Below, piece after piece: positions 32,179-39,463 of a stretch of DNA of 62,361 nt. The notes under the pieces are model-generated. The model was not told where the DNA came from, searched no databases, and was given only the letters and a program-made list of their open reading frames with translations. Origin of the DNA: Cloacibacillus sp. (GTDB lineage Bacteria; Synergistota; Synergistia; Synergistales; Synergistaceae). The stretch is from positions 1 through 62,361 of the forward strand of contig NZ_JAJBUX010000044.1 of the NCBI RefSeq assembly GCF_020860125.1, in the 5' to 3' direction. The translations under genes were made by a program, and so were the position numbers. Within the stretch, counting starts at the first letter, position 1. Each line of letters begins with the position of its first letter.

Positions 32179-33352
32179 TCCGGAGATCATCCTCGAGGCC
32201 CGCAATCTTTCTGTCATCTACGGCTCTCCGAAGAGGGAAGCGGTGCGTATGATGGAGGAGGGCTCCGATAAGGCCGGGGTTTACTCCAAGACCGGCGCCA
32301 CCGTCGCGCTGTGGGACGTGAACTTTCAGGTGAAGCGCGGAGAGCTTTTCGTCATCATCGGTCTCTCCGGCTCCGGGAAGTCGACGCTTGTGCGCTGCTT
32401 CAATCAGCTTCTCCGTCCGACCTCAGGGCACGTTCTCTTCGAGGGAAGAGAGATAGATTCGATGAAGAAAAAAGAGCTGCTGGAGTTCCGGCGCGACAAG
32501 GTCTCGATGGTCTTCCAGCACTTCGGCCTCTTCACGCACCGTTCCGTGATGGATAACGTCGCCTATGGCCTTGAGGTGCGCGGCATACCGCCGGAGGAGA
32601 GGCATGCCAAGGCGCTGGAATTTATCCGCATGGTTGGCCTCGACGGCTGGGAGGGCAAGGCGATCTCGAGCCTTTCAGGAGGCATGAAGCAGCGTGTCGG
32701 CATCGCCCGCGCGCTGGCGAACGACCCGGAGGTCCTGCTGATGGATGAACCCTTCTCGGCGCTCGATCCCATCGTACGCCGCGAGATACAGTTTGAATTC
32801 CTCCAGATACTGCGAAAGCTCAATAAGACAGTCCTCTTCATTACGCACGACATCGACGAGGCCTTCAAGCTTGGAGATACCGTCGCGATCATGAGAGACG
32901 GCAGGATAATTCAGGTCGATACCCCGGAGGAGATGTCCGCTAATCCGGCCGACGATTATGTGCGCTCCTTCATTGAGGGAGCCGACCGCTCGCAGGTGCT
33001 GACGGCGAAGAACATTATGACGGTGCCAACCTGCCTGATCCGCGTGAGAAACGACCCCGCCGGCGCGATTCGCGAGATGAGCCACGGCAATCTTTCCAGC
33101 GCCTACGTCGTAGATGACAGGATGCGGCTCGTTGGCGTGATCCCGATGGACGCGGCGCTGAAATGCCTGCGGGACAAGACGCCGCTCTCCGAGGCTGTCG
33201 AGCGGGAACCGGTGACGACGACGGAGGATACCCTGCTGAGCGACATCATCCCTCTCGCCGCGGGCACCCGTTATCCGATCGCGGTCGTTGATCCCGACGG
33301 AGTGCTGAAGGGCATCGTGAGCCGCGCGGCGGTGCTCTCTTCTTTGGTATGA
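32171..33352 (+). CDS. proV: Glycine betaine/proline ABC transporter, ATPase with CBS domains
   Basis: A 393-residue ATPase. It shows the family's N-terminal extension, Walker A GLSGSGKST (about 64-72), VFQHFGLFTHRSVMDNVAYGLEV, the signature LSGGMKQR, Walker B LLMDEPFSALDP and switch His in FITHDIDEAF. Residues about 275-393 form two CBS motifs (TAKNIMTVPTCLIRVRNDP, AYVVDDRMRLVGVIPMD, YPIAVVDPDGVLKGIVSRAAV). CBS modules of this ATPase type sense ionic strength or c-di-AMP in some bacteria. The next gene (an RCK_C regulator) follows in the same operon. Confidence 0.92.
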   Translation: MVSPEIILEARNLSVIYGSPKREAVRMMEEGSDKAGVYSKTGATVALWDVNFQVKRGELFVIIGLSGSGKSTLVRCFNQLLRPTSGHVLFEGREIDSMKKKELLEFRRDKVSMVFQHFGLFTHRSVMDNVAYGLEVRGIPPEERHAKALEFIRMVGLDGWEGKAISSLSGGMKQRVGIARALANDPEVLLMDEPFSALDPIVRREIQFEFLQILRKLNKTVLFITHDIDEAFKLGDTVAIMRDGRIIQVDTPEEMSANPADDYVRSFIEGADRSQVLTAKNIMTVPTCLIRVRNDPAGAIREMSHGNLSSAYVVDDRMRLVGVIPMDAALKCLRDKTPLSEAVEREPVTTTEDTLLSDIIPLAAGTRYPIAVVDPDGVLKGIVSRAAVLSSLV

Positions 33353-33435
33353 CGGTTGCCTTTTATGCCGCTTGTGATAGTATTTTCCCTATCGGAACCA
33401 TACATATCAAAGAGGAAAGCGCAGGTTTTCTGTTG

Positions 33436-34092
33436 ATGACAGAGGAAGATGTCCCGGTAAGCAGTCCCCGTTACAGACAGGTCGCGGTGGATATAGCGGC
33501 GAAGATCGTAAACCGCCAGTACAGGGTCGGGGAGCGGATATACGCCCGTTCGCTCATTGCGAGCACATATTCCGTCTCGCCGGAGACGGCGAGGCGGGCC
33601 ATCGCCGTGCTGGCCGATCTCGGCATTGTCGAGGCGACCAAGGGCAGCGGCGTGCATATCATCTCCTATGACAACGCCATGAAGTTTCTCCGGCAGTCCA
33701 AAGACTATAAGACCCTGTCGGGGTACAGGCACAGCATTAAAAAAATGGCCGAAGAGGTATTCAGCCAGTGCGGCAAACTGAAGGACGAGATAGAGAGTCT
33801 GGTGAGCCACGCGGAGCAGTTCCGTTCCAGCAACCCCTTCACCCCCTATGAGGCCGCGGTCCAGGAGGGGGCGCCGTGCGCGGGGCGAAGCCTCTCCGAG
33901 CTGAAATTCTGGCAGAACACCGGCGCGACGATCGTCGCTATCGGGCGGGGCGGCGCCTGTATGCTCTCCCCGGGACCGCACATGGGCCTTCGCGAGGGGG
34001 ACGTCCTCTATTACGTGGGGGATGAGCGCTGTATCGACCGGGTGCTGCACCTGACAAAAGGCGAACTCTCCCTCTCAAACGCCAATATGTAG
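33436..34092 (+). CDS. BusR-like GntR-RCK_C transcriptional regulator
   Basis: A 218-residue protein. A GntR-type winged helix (about 8-75: RYRQVAVDIAAKIVNRQYRVGERIYARSLIASTYSVSPETARRAIAVLADLGIVEATKGSGVHI) is joined by a helical linker (about 88-130, KKMAEEVFSQCGKLKDEIESL) to a TrkA-C/RCK_C domain (about 137-212: EGAPCAGRSLSELKFWQNTGATIVAIGRGGACMLSPGPHMGLREGDVLYYVGDERCIDRVLHL). This is the order seen in BusR, the c-di-AMP-dependent repressor of betaine uptake in Lactococcus and Streptococcus. Its place behind proXWV supports the same role. The start is uncertain: an ATG at 33349 overlaps proV, but would add an atypical 29-residue extension. Confidence 0.78.
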   Translation: MTEEDVPVSSPRYRQVAVDIAAKIVNRQYRVGERIYARSLIASTYSVSPETARRAIAVLADLGIVEATKGSGVHIISYDNAMKFLRQSKDYKTLSGYRHSIKKMAEEVFSQCGKLKDEIESLVSHAEQFRSSNPFTPYEAAVQEGAPCAGRSLSELKFWQNTGATIVAIGRGGACMLSPGPHMGLREGDVLYYVGDERCIDRVLHLTKGELSLSNANM

Positions 34093-34124
34093 ATAGTTTA
34101 TCAGGAAACATAGCGCGCAATGCT

Positions 34125-34153
34125 CCGCGCCGGAGGTTTGGCCTCCGGCGCGG
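34125..34153 (+). terminator. Strong hairpin behind the BusR-like gene
   Basis: CCGCGCCGGAGG (34125-34136) pairs perfectly with CCTCCGGCGCGG (34142-34153), loop TTTGG. No T run follows, so it may be factor-dependent or a message-protecting hairpin. Confidence 0.6.
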
Positions 34154-34227
34154 ATGTCGTTACGCGGTCCGCGCGCACCGAAGCTTTAACAAATTTTAAT
34201 TAAGATATATACTTCAAGTAATATGTA

Positions 34228-34245
34228 AGCGGAACGTTCCCGCTA
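34228..34245. promoter_or_regulatory. Palindrome upstream of sufC
   Basis: GGAACGTTCC (34231-34240) is a perfect 10-bp palindrome flanked by AGC and CGCT, about 35 nt before the sufC start. It may be an operator of the suf genes. It shares the GAACGTTC core with the TetR-type palindrome at 38342. Confidence 0.4.
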
Positions 34246-34276
34246 AATTGGGTACGAAAGAAGATGAGTTGAGCCA

Positions 34277-35074
34277 ATGACTGGTGATAAATTACTGGAA
34301 ATAGAGGACCTGCATGTCTCCGTGGAGGGGCGCGCGGTCTTAAAGGGGGTCTCGCTTTCGGTCGGAGAGGGCGAGATACACGCGCTCTTCGGCCCCAACG
34401 GCTCCGGCAAGACGACGCTGCTCAATACCGTGATCGGCTTTTTCCGCTATAAGATAACGCGCGGCGCGATATATTTTAAGGGACGTGATATTACCGGCGC
34501 GACCATCGACGAGCGCGCGCGGCTGGGGGTAGGCATCTCCTTCCAGCGTCCGCCGACGATTAAGGGAGTAACGCTGCGTTCGCTGATCTCCTTCGGCAGC
34601 CCCGACCTCTCGCGGGAGGAGATCGAGAAGACGGCGGCGAAGCTCGACGCCGAAGAATTCCTCGACCGCGAGATAAACGCCGGGCTCTCCGGCGGAGAGA
34701 TGAAGCGCACGGAGATGCTTCAAATAATCCTCCAGTCTCCGGAGCTCGTCTGTCTCGACGAGCCGGAATCGGGCGTCGACCTGGAAAATATGGCGCTGAT
34801 CGGCAAGGCGGCGCGCATCGCCCTTGGACGCGACAGCTTTGACGGCGCGGCCTGCCGCCGCTCGATCAAGAGCCGCCGCGCCGATTACAAATCCGGCCTC
34901 ATCATCACGCATACGGGGCAGATAATGGATCATCTCTATGTCGATAAGGGACATGTGCTGATGAACGGCGAAATAGTCTGCTCGGGCAACGCCCTGGAAC
35001 TGCTCGGTGAGATAAGGAGCCATGGCTATACCGAATGCTTCCGCTGCGCGGGCTGCGAAAGGAGTGAGGGCTGA
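34277..35074 (+). CDS. sufC: SufC-like Fe-S cluster assembly ATPase (minimal Suf/SMS type)
   Basis: A 265-residue ABC-type ATPase that powers the SufB scaffold. It shows Walker A FGPNGSGKTTLLN (about 35-43), ISFQRPPTIKGVTL, the signature LSGGEMKRTEMLQI, Walker B VCLDEPESGVDLENM and LIITHTG, all SufC-typical. An insert of basic residues (ACRRSIKSRRADYKSG) and a cysteine-rich tail (GYTECFRCAGCERSEG, C-x2-C-x2-C) are unusual compared with E. coli SufC. It overlaps sufB by one base (TGATG). No sufS, sufU, sufE or sufD is adjacent, which matches the minimal SufBC arrangement. Confidence 0.88.
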   Translation: MTGDKLLEIEDLHVSVEGRAVLKGVSLSVGEGEIHALFGPNGSGKTTLLNTVIGFFRYKITRGAIYFKGRDITGATIDERARLGVGISFQRPPTIKGVTLRSLISFGSPDLSREEIEKTAAKLDAEEFLDREINAGLSGGEMKRTEMLQIILQSPELVCLDEPESGVDLENMALIGKAARIALGRDSFDGAACRRSIKSRRADYKSGLIITHTGQIMDHLYVDKGHVLMNGEIVCSGNALELLGEIRSHGYTECFRCAGCERSEG

Positions 35075-36249
35075 TGAAAGAAGAATTCCGTGTGGACGAA
35101 CATCTGGACGATTTCAGAGCCGACGCTCCCGTCCATGACGAAATAAAAAATATCGCCGAACTCCCCGCCGGGGACCGTGAAAGGCTTCTGCGGGCCGGTA
35201 TCGACGACGAGGAGAAGGCGGCGGGGACCTTTGTCCACGCCGACCATAACACGGTCTACTGCAACGCTAACCTCAAGGGCGTGGAGCTGATGCCCATCTC
35301 CTACGCGCTCTTTAAGTATGATGGGCTCAAAGACTACTGCTGGAAGATAATCGAGAAAGAAAAAGACCCCTTCACTGAACTGGCGGCGAAGCGTTCCGAG
35401 GGCGGATACTTCATCCGCGCCGAAAAGGGCGCGAAGGTCGACTATCCCGTCCAGGCCTGTATGTACATCAAGACGGACGCGCTGGCGCAGGACGTGCACA
35501 ATATCGTCATCGCGGAGGAGGGTTCGGAGCTAAACATCATCTCCGGCTGCGCCTCCGGCCCCAACGTGCGCTCCGGCCTCCATGTCGGCGTCTCCGAGAT
35601 GTACGTCAAGAAGGGGGCGACACTCTCCTTCACGATGGTCCACGACTGGGCCGAGGAGATGTCGGTGCGTCCGCGCACCGTCGTCGTTGTCGAAGAGGGG
35701 GGTCGCTACATCTCCAACTACATCTGCCTCAAACCGGCGAAAGACCTGCAGATGTACCCGACGGTCTATCTCAACGGCGAGGACTCCGTCGCCACATTCA
35801 ACACCGTGCTGATGGCGGGCCCCGGCTCGAAGATGGACACCGGCTCGCGCGTCTACCTGCGCGGTAAGGGGAGCCGCGCGGAGATCGTCTCGCGCACCGT
35901 CTCCACCGGCGGGGACATCTACGCGCGCGGCCACCTCATCGGCGAAGAGGCGGGCGTCAAGGCGCACCTGGAATGCAACGGCCTGCTGCTCTCTAACCAG
36001 GGTAAGATCCACGCGATACCGGAGCTTGAGGCGCGCCACAAAGACCTCGAGATGTCGCACGAGGCGGCGGTCGGCAAGATAAACCAGGAGGAGACGGAAT
36101 ACCTCATGGCGCGCGGCCTCTCCGAGACCGAGGCGCAGTCTCTGATCATCAAAGGCTTCCTCTCGCTCGACATCCTCGGCCTGCCGGAGTCGCTGCGCAA
36201 AGACGTGGAGCGGACAATAGAGGAATCGACAGCCGCCGGGGCGATGTGA
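35074..36249 (+). CDS. sufB: SufB-like Fe-S scaffold protein (minimal Suf/SMS type)
   Basis: A 391-residue SufB/SufD-family scaffold, shorter than E. coli SufB (~495). The beta-helix core runs from about 120 to 330 (NIVIAEEGSELNIISGCASG, LHVGVSEMYVKKGATLSFTMVHDW, VYLRGKGSRAEIVSRTVSTGGDIYARGHLIG). The C-terminus LEMSHEAAVGKINQEETEYLMARGLSETEAQSLIIKGFL is family-typical. The position aligning with the essential E. coli SufB Cys405 reads Gly (NQGKIHA), while the HEA motif is kept, as is common in archaeal-type members. AAGGAGTGAGG precedes the ATG. A terminator follows. Confidence 0.88.
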   Translation: MKEEFRVDEHLDDFRADAPVHDEIKNIAELPAGDRERLLRAGIDDEEKAAGTFVHADHNTVYCNANLKGVELMPISYALFKYDGLKDYCWKIIEKEKDPFTELAAKRSEGGYFIRAEKGAKVDYPVQACMYIKTDALAQDVHNIVIAEEGSELNIISGCASGPNVRSGLHVGVSEMYVKKGATLSFTMVHDWAEEMSVRPRTVVVVEEGGRYISNYICLKPAKDLQMYPTVYLNGEDSVATFNTVLMAGPGSKMDTGSRVYLRGKGSRAEIVSRTVSTGGDIYARGHLIGEEAGVKAHLECNGLLLSNQGKIHAIPELEARHKDLEMSHEAAVGKINQEETEYLMARGLSETEAQSLIIKGFLSLDILGLPESLRKDVERTIEESTAAGAM

Positions 36250-36283
36250 TACATACCGGCTGTGCGTTTATCGCTGTAAACGG

Positions 36284-36315
36284 CGGGCGCTCTCACCAAA
36301 GAGAGCGCCCGTTTT
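36284..36315 (+). terminator. Rho-independent terminator of sufCB
   Basis: CGGGCGCTCTC (36284-36294) pairs perfectly with GAGAGCGCCCG (36301-36311) and is followed by TTTT. Confidence 0.9.
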
Positions 36316-36362
36316 GCTGGTGTGCGGCGGCCTCTCCGCATCATCTGTCACGTAATTTTTAC

Positions 36363-36391
36363 TTGACCGCTGTCATTTGAAAGACTAAAAT
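36363..36391 (+). promoter_or_regulatory. Promoter of the corA transcription unit
   Basis: -35 TTGACC (36363-36368) and -10 TAAAAT (36386-36391) with the ideal 17-nt spacer. The message would start near 36398 and carry a leader of about 164 nt. Confidence 0.65.
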
Positions 36392-36450
36392 TTATTAGTT
36401 GACGCTATGGAAAATCGGGCATTATGCCTGAGAAGGGAGAAATTTTTTTT

Positions 36451-36510
36451 ATGGACGCAAGCGGCCCCAGTCCTGAACCTGTGGGACAATCTCTTTTAAT
36501 TTTCATCTAG
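36451..36510 (+). CDS. Proline-rich leader peptide upstream of corA
   Basis: A 19-codon reading frame, MDASGPSPEPVGQSLLIFI, with GAAGGGAG about 11 nt upstream and a TAG stop 51 nt before the corA ATG. It has an acidic residue at position 2 and a Pro-Ser-Pro-Glu-Pro run followed by a hydrophobic tail. Proline-rich, acidic leader peptides (mgtL, corL) control magnesium transporter genes in Salmonella by stalled or destabilised translation. The context is the same here, but the sequence is not homologous at first sight. Function is inferred. Confidence 0.55.
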   Translation: MDASGPSPEPVGQSLLIFI

Positions 36511-36515
36511 CAGAC

Positions 36516-36550
36516 CCCGGGCCGTTTCGTACCCGGGCGATGCGGGTACG
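36516..36550 (+). promoter_or_regulatory. Mutually exclusive hairpins in the corA leader
   Basis: Hairpin A pairs CCCGGG (36516-36521) with CCCGGG (36532-36537). Hairpin B pairs CGTACCC (36528-36534) with GGGTACG (36544-36550). They share 36532-36534 and cannot coexist. Hairpin B ends right at the corA Shine-Dalgarno sequence (GGAGGG, 36550-36555), so the choice could set corA translation according to leader-peptide translation. Confidence 0.55.
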
Positions 36551-36561
36551 GAGGGAATTTT

Positions 36562-37518
36562 ATGTTAAAGATCACCAAGACCACCGAGTCGCAGCTTATT
36601 GAGCTGACGCCTGACCGGATAGAGGTCGGCGCGTGGATAAACCTTGTACGCCCGTCGGCGGACGAACTCAACGTGGTAGAGGCGATAACGGAGGCGCCGC
36701 AGGACTTCATCAGGTCCGCGCTCGACCCCGAAGAATCGTCTCGTATTGAGATAGAGGATAACCATATCCTTGTCCTTATAAATGTTCCGATAAATCATGA
36801 CTCTCATGTCTATGAATACGACACGATACCGCTCGGCATTATCATCACCCCTGATTATATCGTCACCATCTGCCAGGAATATAACGACGTCATCCAGAAT
36901 TTTTCCGAGACGCGCTTCCGCTATTTCAGCACCTTCAAGCGCACGCGGCTCTTATTCCAGATACTGTACCGTTCGACGATGCTCTTCCTGAAAGACCTGC
37001 GCCAGATGACGCACCGTTCCGACCAGATAGAGCTGGACCTGCGCAAATCGATGAAGAACGAGGAGCTCTTTCAGCTACTCGACCTGCAAAAGGGGCTCAC
37101 CTACTACTCGATGTCCCTGCGCTCCAACAAGGTCGTCGTGGAACGGCTGCTGCGCCTCTGCTCCAACCCGCAGGTGAGCCACATCATCAAATTCCGCGAA
37201 GAGGACGAAGAGCTGCTCGACGACGTCCATGTCGAATATGACCAGGCGATCGAGATGGCGCAGATACAGACCGACGTCCTCGCGGGGATGATGGACGCCT
37301 TCGCCTCCGTCATCTCCAACAACCTGAATATCGTGATGAAATTCCTCGCCTCGATCACCATCGTCATGGCGATCCCGACGATGGTGGCAAGCTTCTTCGG
37401 CATGAACGTCCCGGTTCCCTGGGAGGGCGACCCGATGGGGTTCGCCATCGTCAGTACCGTCGCGCTGGGGCTGACGATCGTCGCCATCTGGGCGCTCTGG
37501 AAGAAGCGGCTCTTCTAA
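36562..37518 (+). CDS. corA: CorA-family magnesium/divalent cation transporter
   Basis: A 318-residue protein forming a pentameric inner-membrane channel for Mg2+ (Co2+/Ni2+ in some members). The large N-terminal cytoplasmic domain (about 1-255) is rich in acidic helices. Two transmembrane helices close the protein: LNIVMKFLASITIVMAIPTMVASFFGMNVPVPWE with the diagnostic Gly-Met-Asn loop, and FAIVSTVALGLTIVAIWALWKKRLF. GGAGGG lies 6-7 nt before the ATG. It is expressed from its own promoter with a peptide-encoding leader and ends at a bidirectional hairpin. Confidence 0.93.
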   Translation: MLKITKTTESQLIELTPDRIEVGAWINLVRPSADELNVVEAITEAPQDFIRSALDPEESSRIEIEDNHILVLINVPINHDSHVYEYDTIPLGIIITPDYIVTICQEYNDVIQNFSETRFRYFSTFKRTRLLFQILYRSTMLFLKDLRQMTHRSDQIELDLRKSMKNEELFQLLDLQKGLTYYSMSLRSNKVVVERLLRLCSNPQVSHIIKFREEDEELLDDVHVEYDQAIEMAQIQTDVLAGMMDAFASVISNNLNIVMKFLASITIVMAIPTMVASFFGMNVPVPWEGDPMGFAIVSTVALGLTIVAIWALWKKRLF

Positions 37519-37541
37519 AAATCCGACTGTAAATTATTAAA

Positions 37542-37576
37542 GATGGAGGGCGCCCCGCGTGCGGACGCCCTCCATC
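37542..37576. terminator. Bidirectional terminator between corA and the TetR gene
   Basis: GATGGAGGGCG (37542-37552) pairs perfectly with CGCCCTCCATC (37566-37576). TTT follows on the plus strand and AAAG precedes it, so it can serve both convergent genes. Confidence 0.85.
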
Positions 37577-37600
37577 TTTGCGGTTTGTACCGGACGGTAT

Positions 37601-38176
37601 TTATTTCATGGTGGCCCGCAGAATATCTATCGTCTCCAGGGCCCGCGCGTTTTTTCCCTCCGCGAGGTACTGCGTGGAAACTCCGAGGACGAAGGCGATG
37701 ATGAAATTCGCGGTCTGTACGGGGGTGTGCGTCTTCATTATTTCAAGGTTAGAGGCATAGCGGGCGACATACGAGGCGACGACCTCGGTGAGTTCTCCGA
37801 CGAGCACGCTGAATTCCGCCCGGAAGGGCTCAGAGCTCATCGCCAGATTGGAAAACTCAAGACGCAGGCGGTGGATGTCCGAATCCTTAACGATGCTCTC
37901 CCTTGAATATTCGCAGATAAAGTCGATAAAGCCGTCCGAGGAGGAGATGCCCTCCATCTTTTCCCTGATGTCGCCGACAAACGACTCCTTGAGCTGTCTG
38001 ATAAGGGCGATAAAGAGCCCCTCTTTATTTTTATAGTGATAGGATATCTGGCTGATGGCGACGCCCGCCTCCTGCGCGATGTCGCGCATGGAAACCTGAG
38101 CGTAACCATTCTGTGAAATGAGATTAAGCGCGGCCTCCAGAATCCTTTTTGACGTATCCTTCTCTTCGGTATGCAA
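37601..38176 (-). CDS. TetR-family repressor of the divergent efflux operon
   Basis: A 191-residue regulator with a canonical TetR helix-turn-helix (about 10-55: SKRILEAALNLISQNGYAQVSMRDIAQEAGVAISQISYHYKNKEGLFIALI) and a helical ligand domain. The start is TTG (38176) with AAGGGA about 10 nt upstream. It is divergent from the adaptor gene of a tripartite efflux system; the palindrome AGAACGTTCGTTCT (38342-38355) in the shared region is its probable operator. Homologous arrangements (CecR/YbiH with YbhGFSR) support this. Confidence 0.87.
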   Translation of the reverse strand: MHTEEKDTSKRILEAALNLISQNGYAQVSMRDIAQEAGVAISQISYHYKNKEGLFIALIRQLKESFVGDIREKMEGISSSDGFIDFICEYSRESIVKDSDIHRLRLEFSNLAMSSEPFRAEFSVLVGELTEVVASYVARYASNLEIMKTHTPVQTANFIIAFVLGVSTQYLAEGKNARALETIDILRATMK

Positions 38177-38312
38177 GGCGGTATATCCCTTCTCTCACGG
38201 CGGTGAACATTTTCTTTAAGGATAAATATATCACATTTTTTACCCGCGGGACCGCGGCTGGGCGGCGGCCGGCGGCTGTTTCCATGATAATACGGAAAAA
38301 GTAAGAGTCTGA

Positions 38313-38355
38313 TTGACTTATCTGTTTGGATTGTTATAATAAGAACGTTCGTTCT
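38313..38355 (+). promoter_or_regulatory. Efflux operon promoter with TetR-type operator
   Basis: -35 TTGACT (38313-38318) and -10 TATAAT (38335-38340), spacer 16 nt. It is followed at once by the near-perfect palindrome AGAACGTTCGTTCT (38342-38355) at the expected transcription start. The remaining ~110 nt to the adaptor start hold nothing recognisable. Confidence 0.75.
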
Positions 38356-38467
38356 AATACTGATATTAAAAAAGTTTTAGGCTACGTCGTTTGCGCTTTG
38401 ACTTTTGCCGGTGTGGAACGGATAATAAAAAAGTTATTTGAAATGTATCTCGAAGGGAGCAGCATAG

Positions 38468-39463
38468 ATGAAGGTTTCGGAGTTCTTTACCGGCAAGAGG
38501 ATACTTCTGACGATTCTCGCAGTGTTAATAATCGGTTCTTCCATCACCATCTATTTTAAGGAGAAGCCCAAAGAAAAGTATGTCAAGGCCTCGGGCACGG
38601 TCGAGGTGACGCAGGTGCAGCTTGCGCCGCTAGCCGGCGGCCGCATAGAGGAACTTGCGATAGACGAATCGGACCACGTGAAAAAGGGGCAGTTCATCGC
38701 CCGTCTTTCGCTGGACGGGGCGGACGACGAGGTGAAGATGGCGGAGGCCGCGCTCGCCGCCGCGAAGGCGCAGCTTGAAGAGCTCAGAAACGGCTTCCGC
38801 AAAGAGGACATCTCAAAGGCTAAGGCCGAACTCGCCGCGCGCAAAGTTCAGTATGAACAGGCCAGGCGGGATGAAAAGCGCTTTGCGGCGCTAGCGGCGG
38901 ACGGCGTGGTGGCGGCGCGCGACGCGGAGCTCTACGCCGAAGCGTCAAAAGCGTCCTACAACGCGATGCAGGCGGCCTCCGACCAGGTGCGGCTGCTGGA
39001 AAACGGCATGCGACCCGAGCAGATATCGGCGGCGGAGGCTAATGTCGCGCGCGCCGAATCGGCCTATCAGAGAGCCAGGACCCTCGTTGGCTATAAAGAA
39101 TTCTATTCGCCCGCTGACGGCGTTGTTTTGACGAAAAATTACCAGATAGGCGACGTAGTGAACGCCGGCGCCGCCATCGCCACCCTCGGCGATATGAACG
39201 ACTGCTGGGTCAAGCTTTACATCCCCTCGACACAGCTGGGGCTCATCAAACTTGGCGCGAAGTGCAGCGTCTACGTGGATCCTTTCCCCAAACGCGCCTT
39301 CGAGGCCACAGTCACCGAGGTCAACCAGCAGGTCGAGTATAACCCGCGCATGTCGCTGACGCAGAACGAGCGCGCGAACATGGTCTTCTGGATAAAGATC
39401 TCCATCAAGGATACGGAGGGCGTCATCAAGCCCGGAATGCCGGCGGACGTCACGATATTATGA
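38468..39463 (+). CDS. HlyD-family periplasmic adaptor (membrane fusion protein)
   Basis: A 331-residue adaptor. It has one N-terminal membrane anchor (about 11-29), a lipoyl-like half (about 38-78, VEVTQVQLAPLAGGRIEELAIDESDHVKKGQFIARL), an alpha-hairpin rich in Ala/Glu/Lys (about 85-195), and the second lipoyl half plus beta-barrel (KEFYSPADGVVLTKNYQIGDVVNAGAAIATL). It links the inner-membrane ABC pump to TolC. It is most like YbhG/YhiI. GAAGGGAG precedes the ATG. The ATGA overlap with the first ATPase gene shows coupling. Confidence 0.9.
   Translation: MKVSEFFTGKRILLTILAVLIIGSSITIYFKEKPKEKYVKASGTVEVTQVQLAPLAGGRIEELAIDESDHVKKGQFIARLSLDGADDEVKMAEAALAAAKAQLEELRNGFRKEDISKAKAELAARKVQYEQARRDEKRFAALAADGVVAARDAELYAEASKASYNAMQAASDQVRLLENGMRPEQISAAEANVARAESAYQRARTLVGYKEFYSPADGVVLTKNYQIGDVVNAGAAIATLGDMNDCWVKLYIPSTQLGLIKLGAKCSVYVDPFPKRAFEATVTEVNQQVEYNPRMSLTQNERANMVFWIKISIKDTEGVIKPGMPADVTIL

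Noticed and set aside
38326..38559. Possible 77-codon gene in front of the efflux adaptor
   Set aside because: It begins inside the promoter -10 region and overlaps the adaptor start in another frame.
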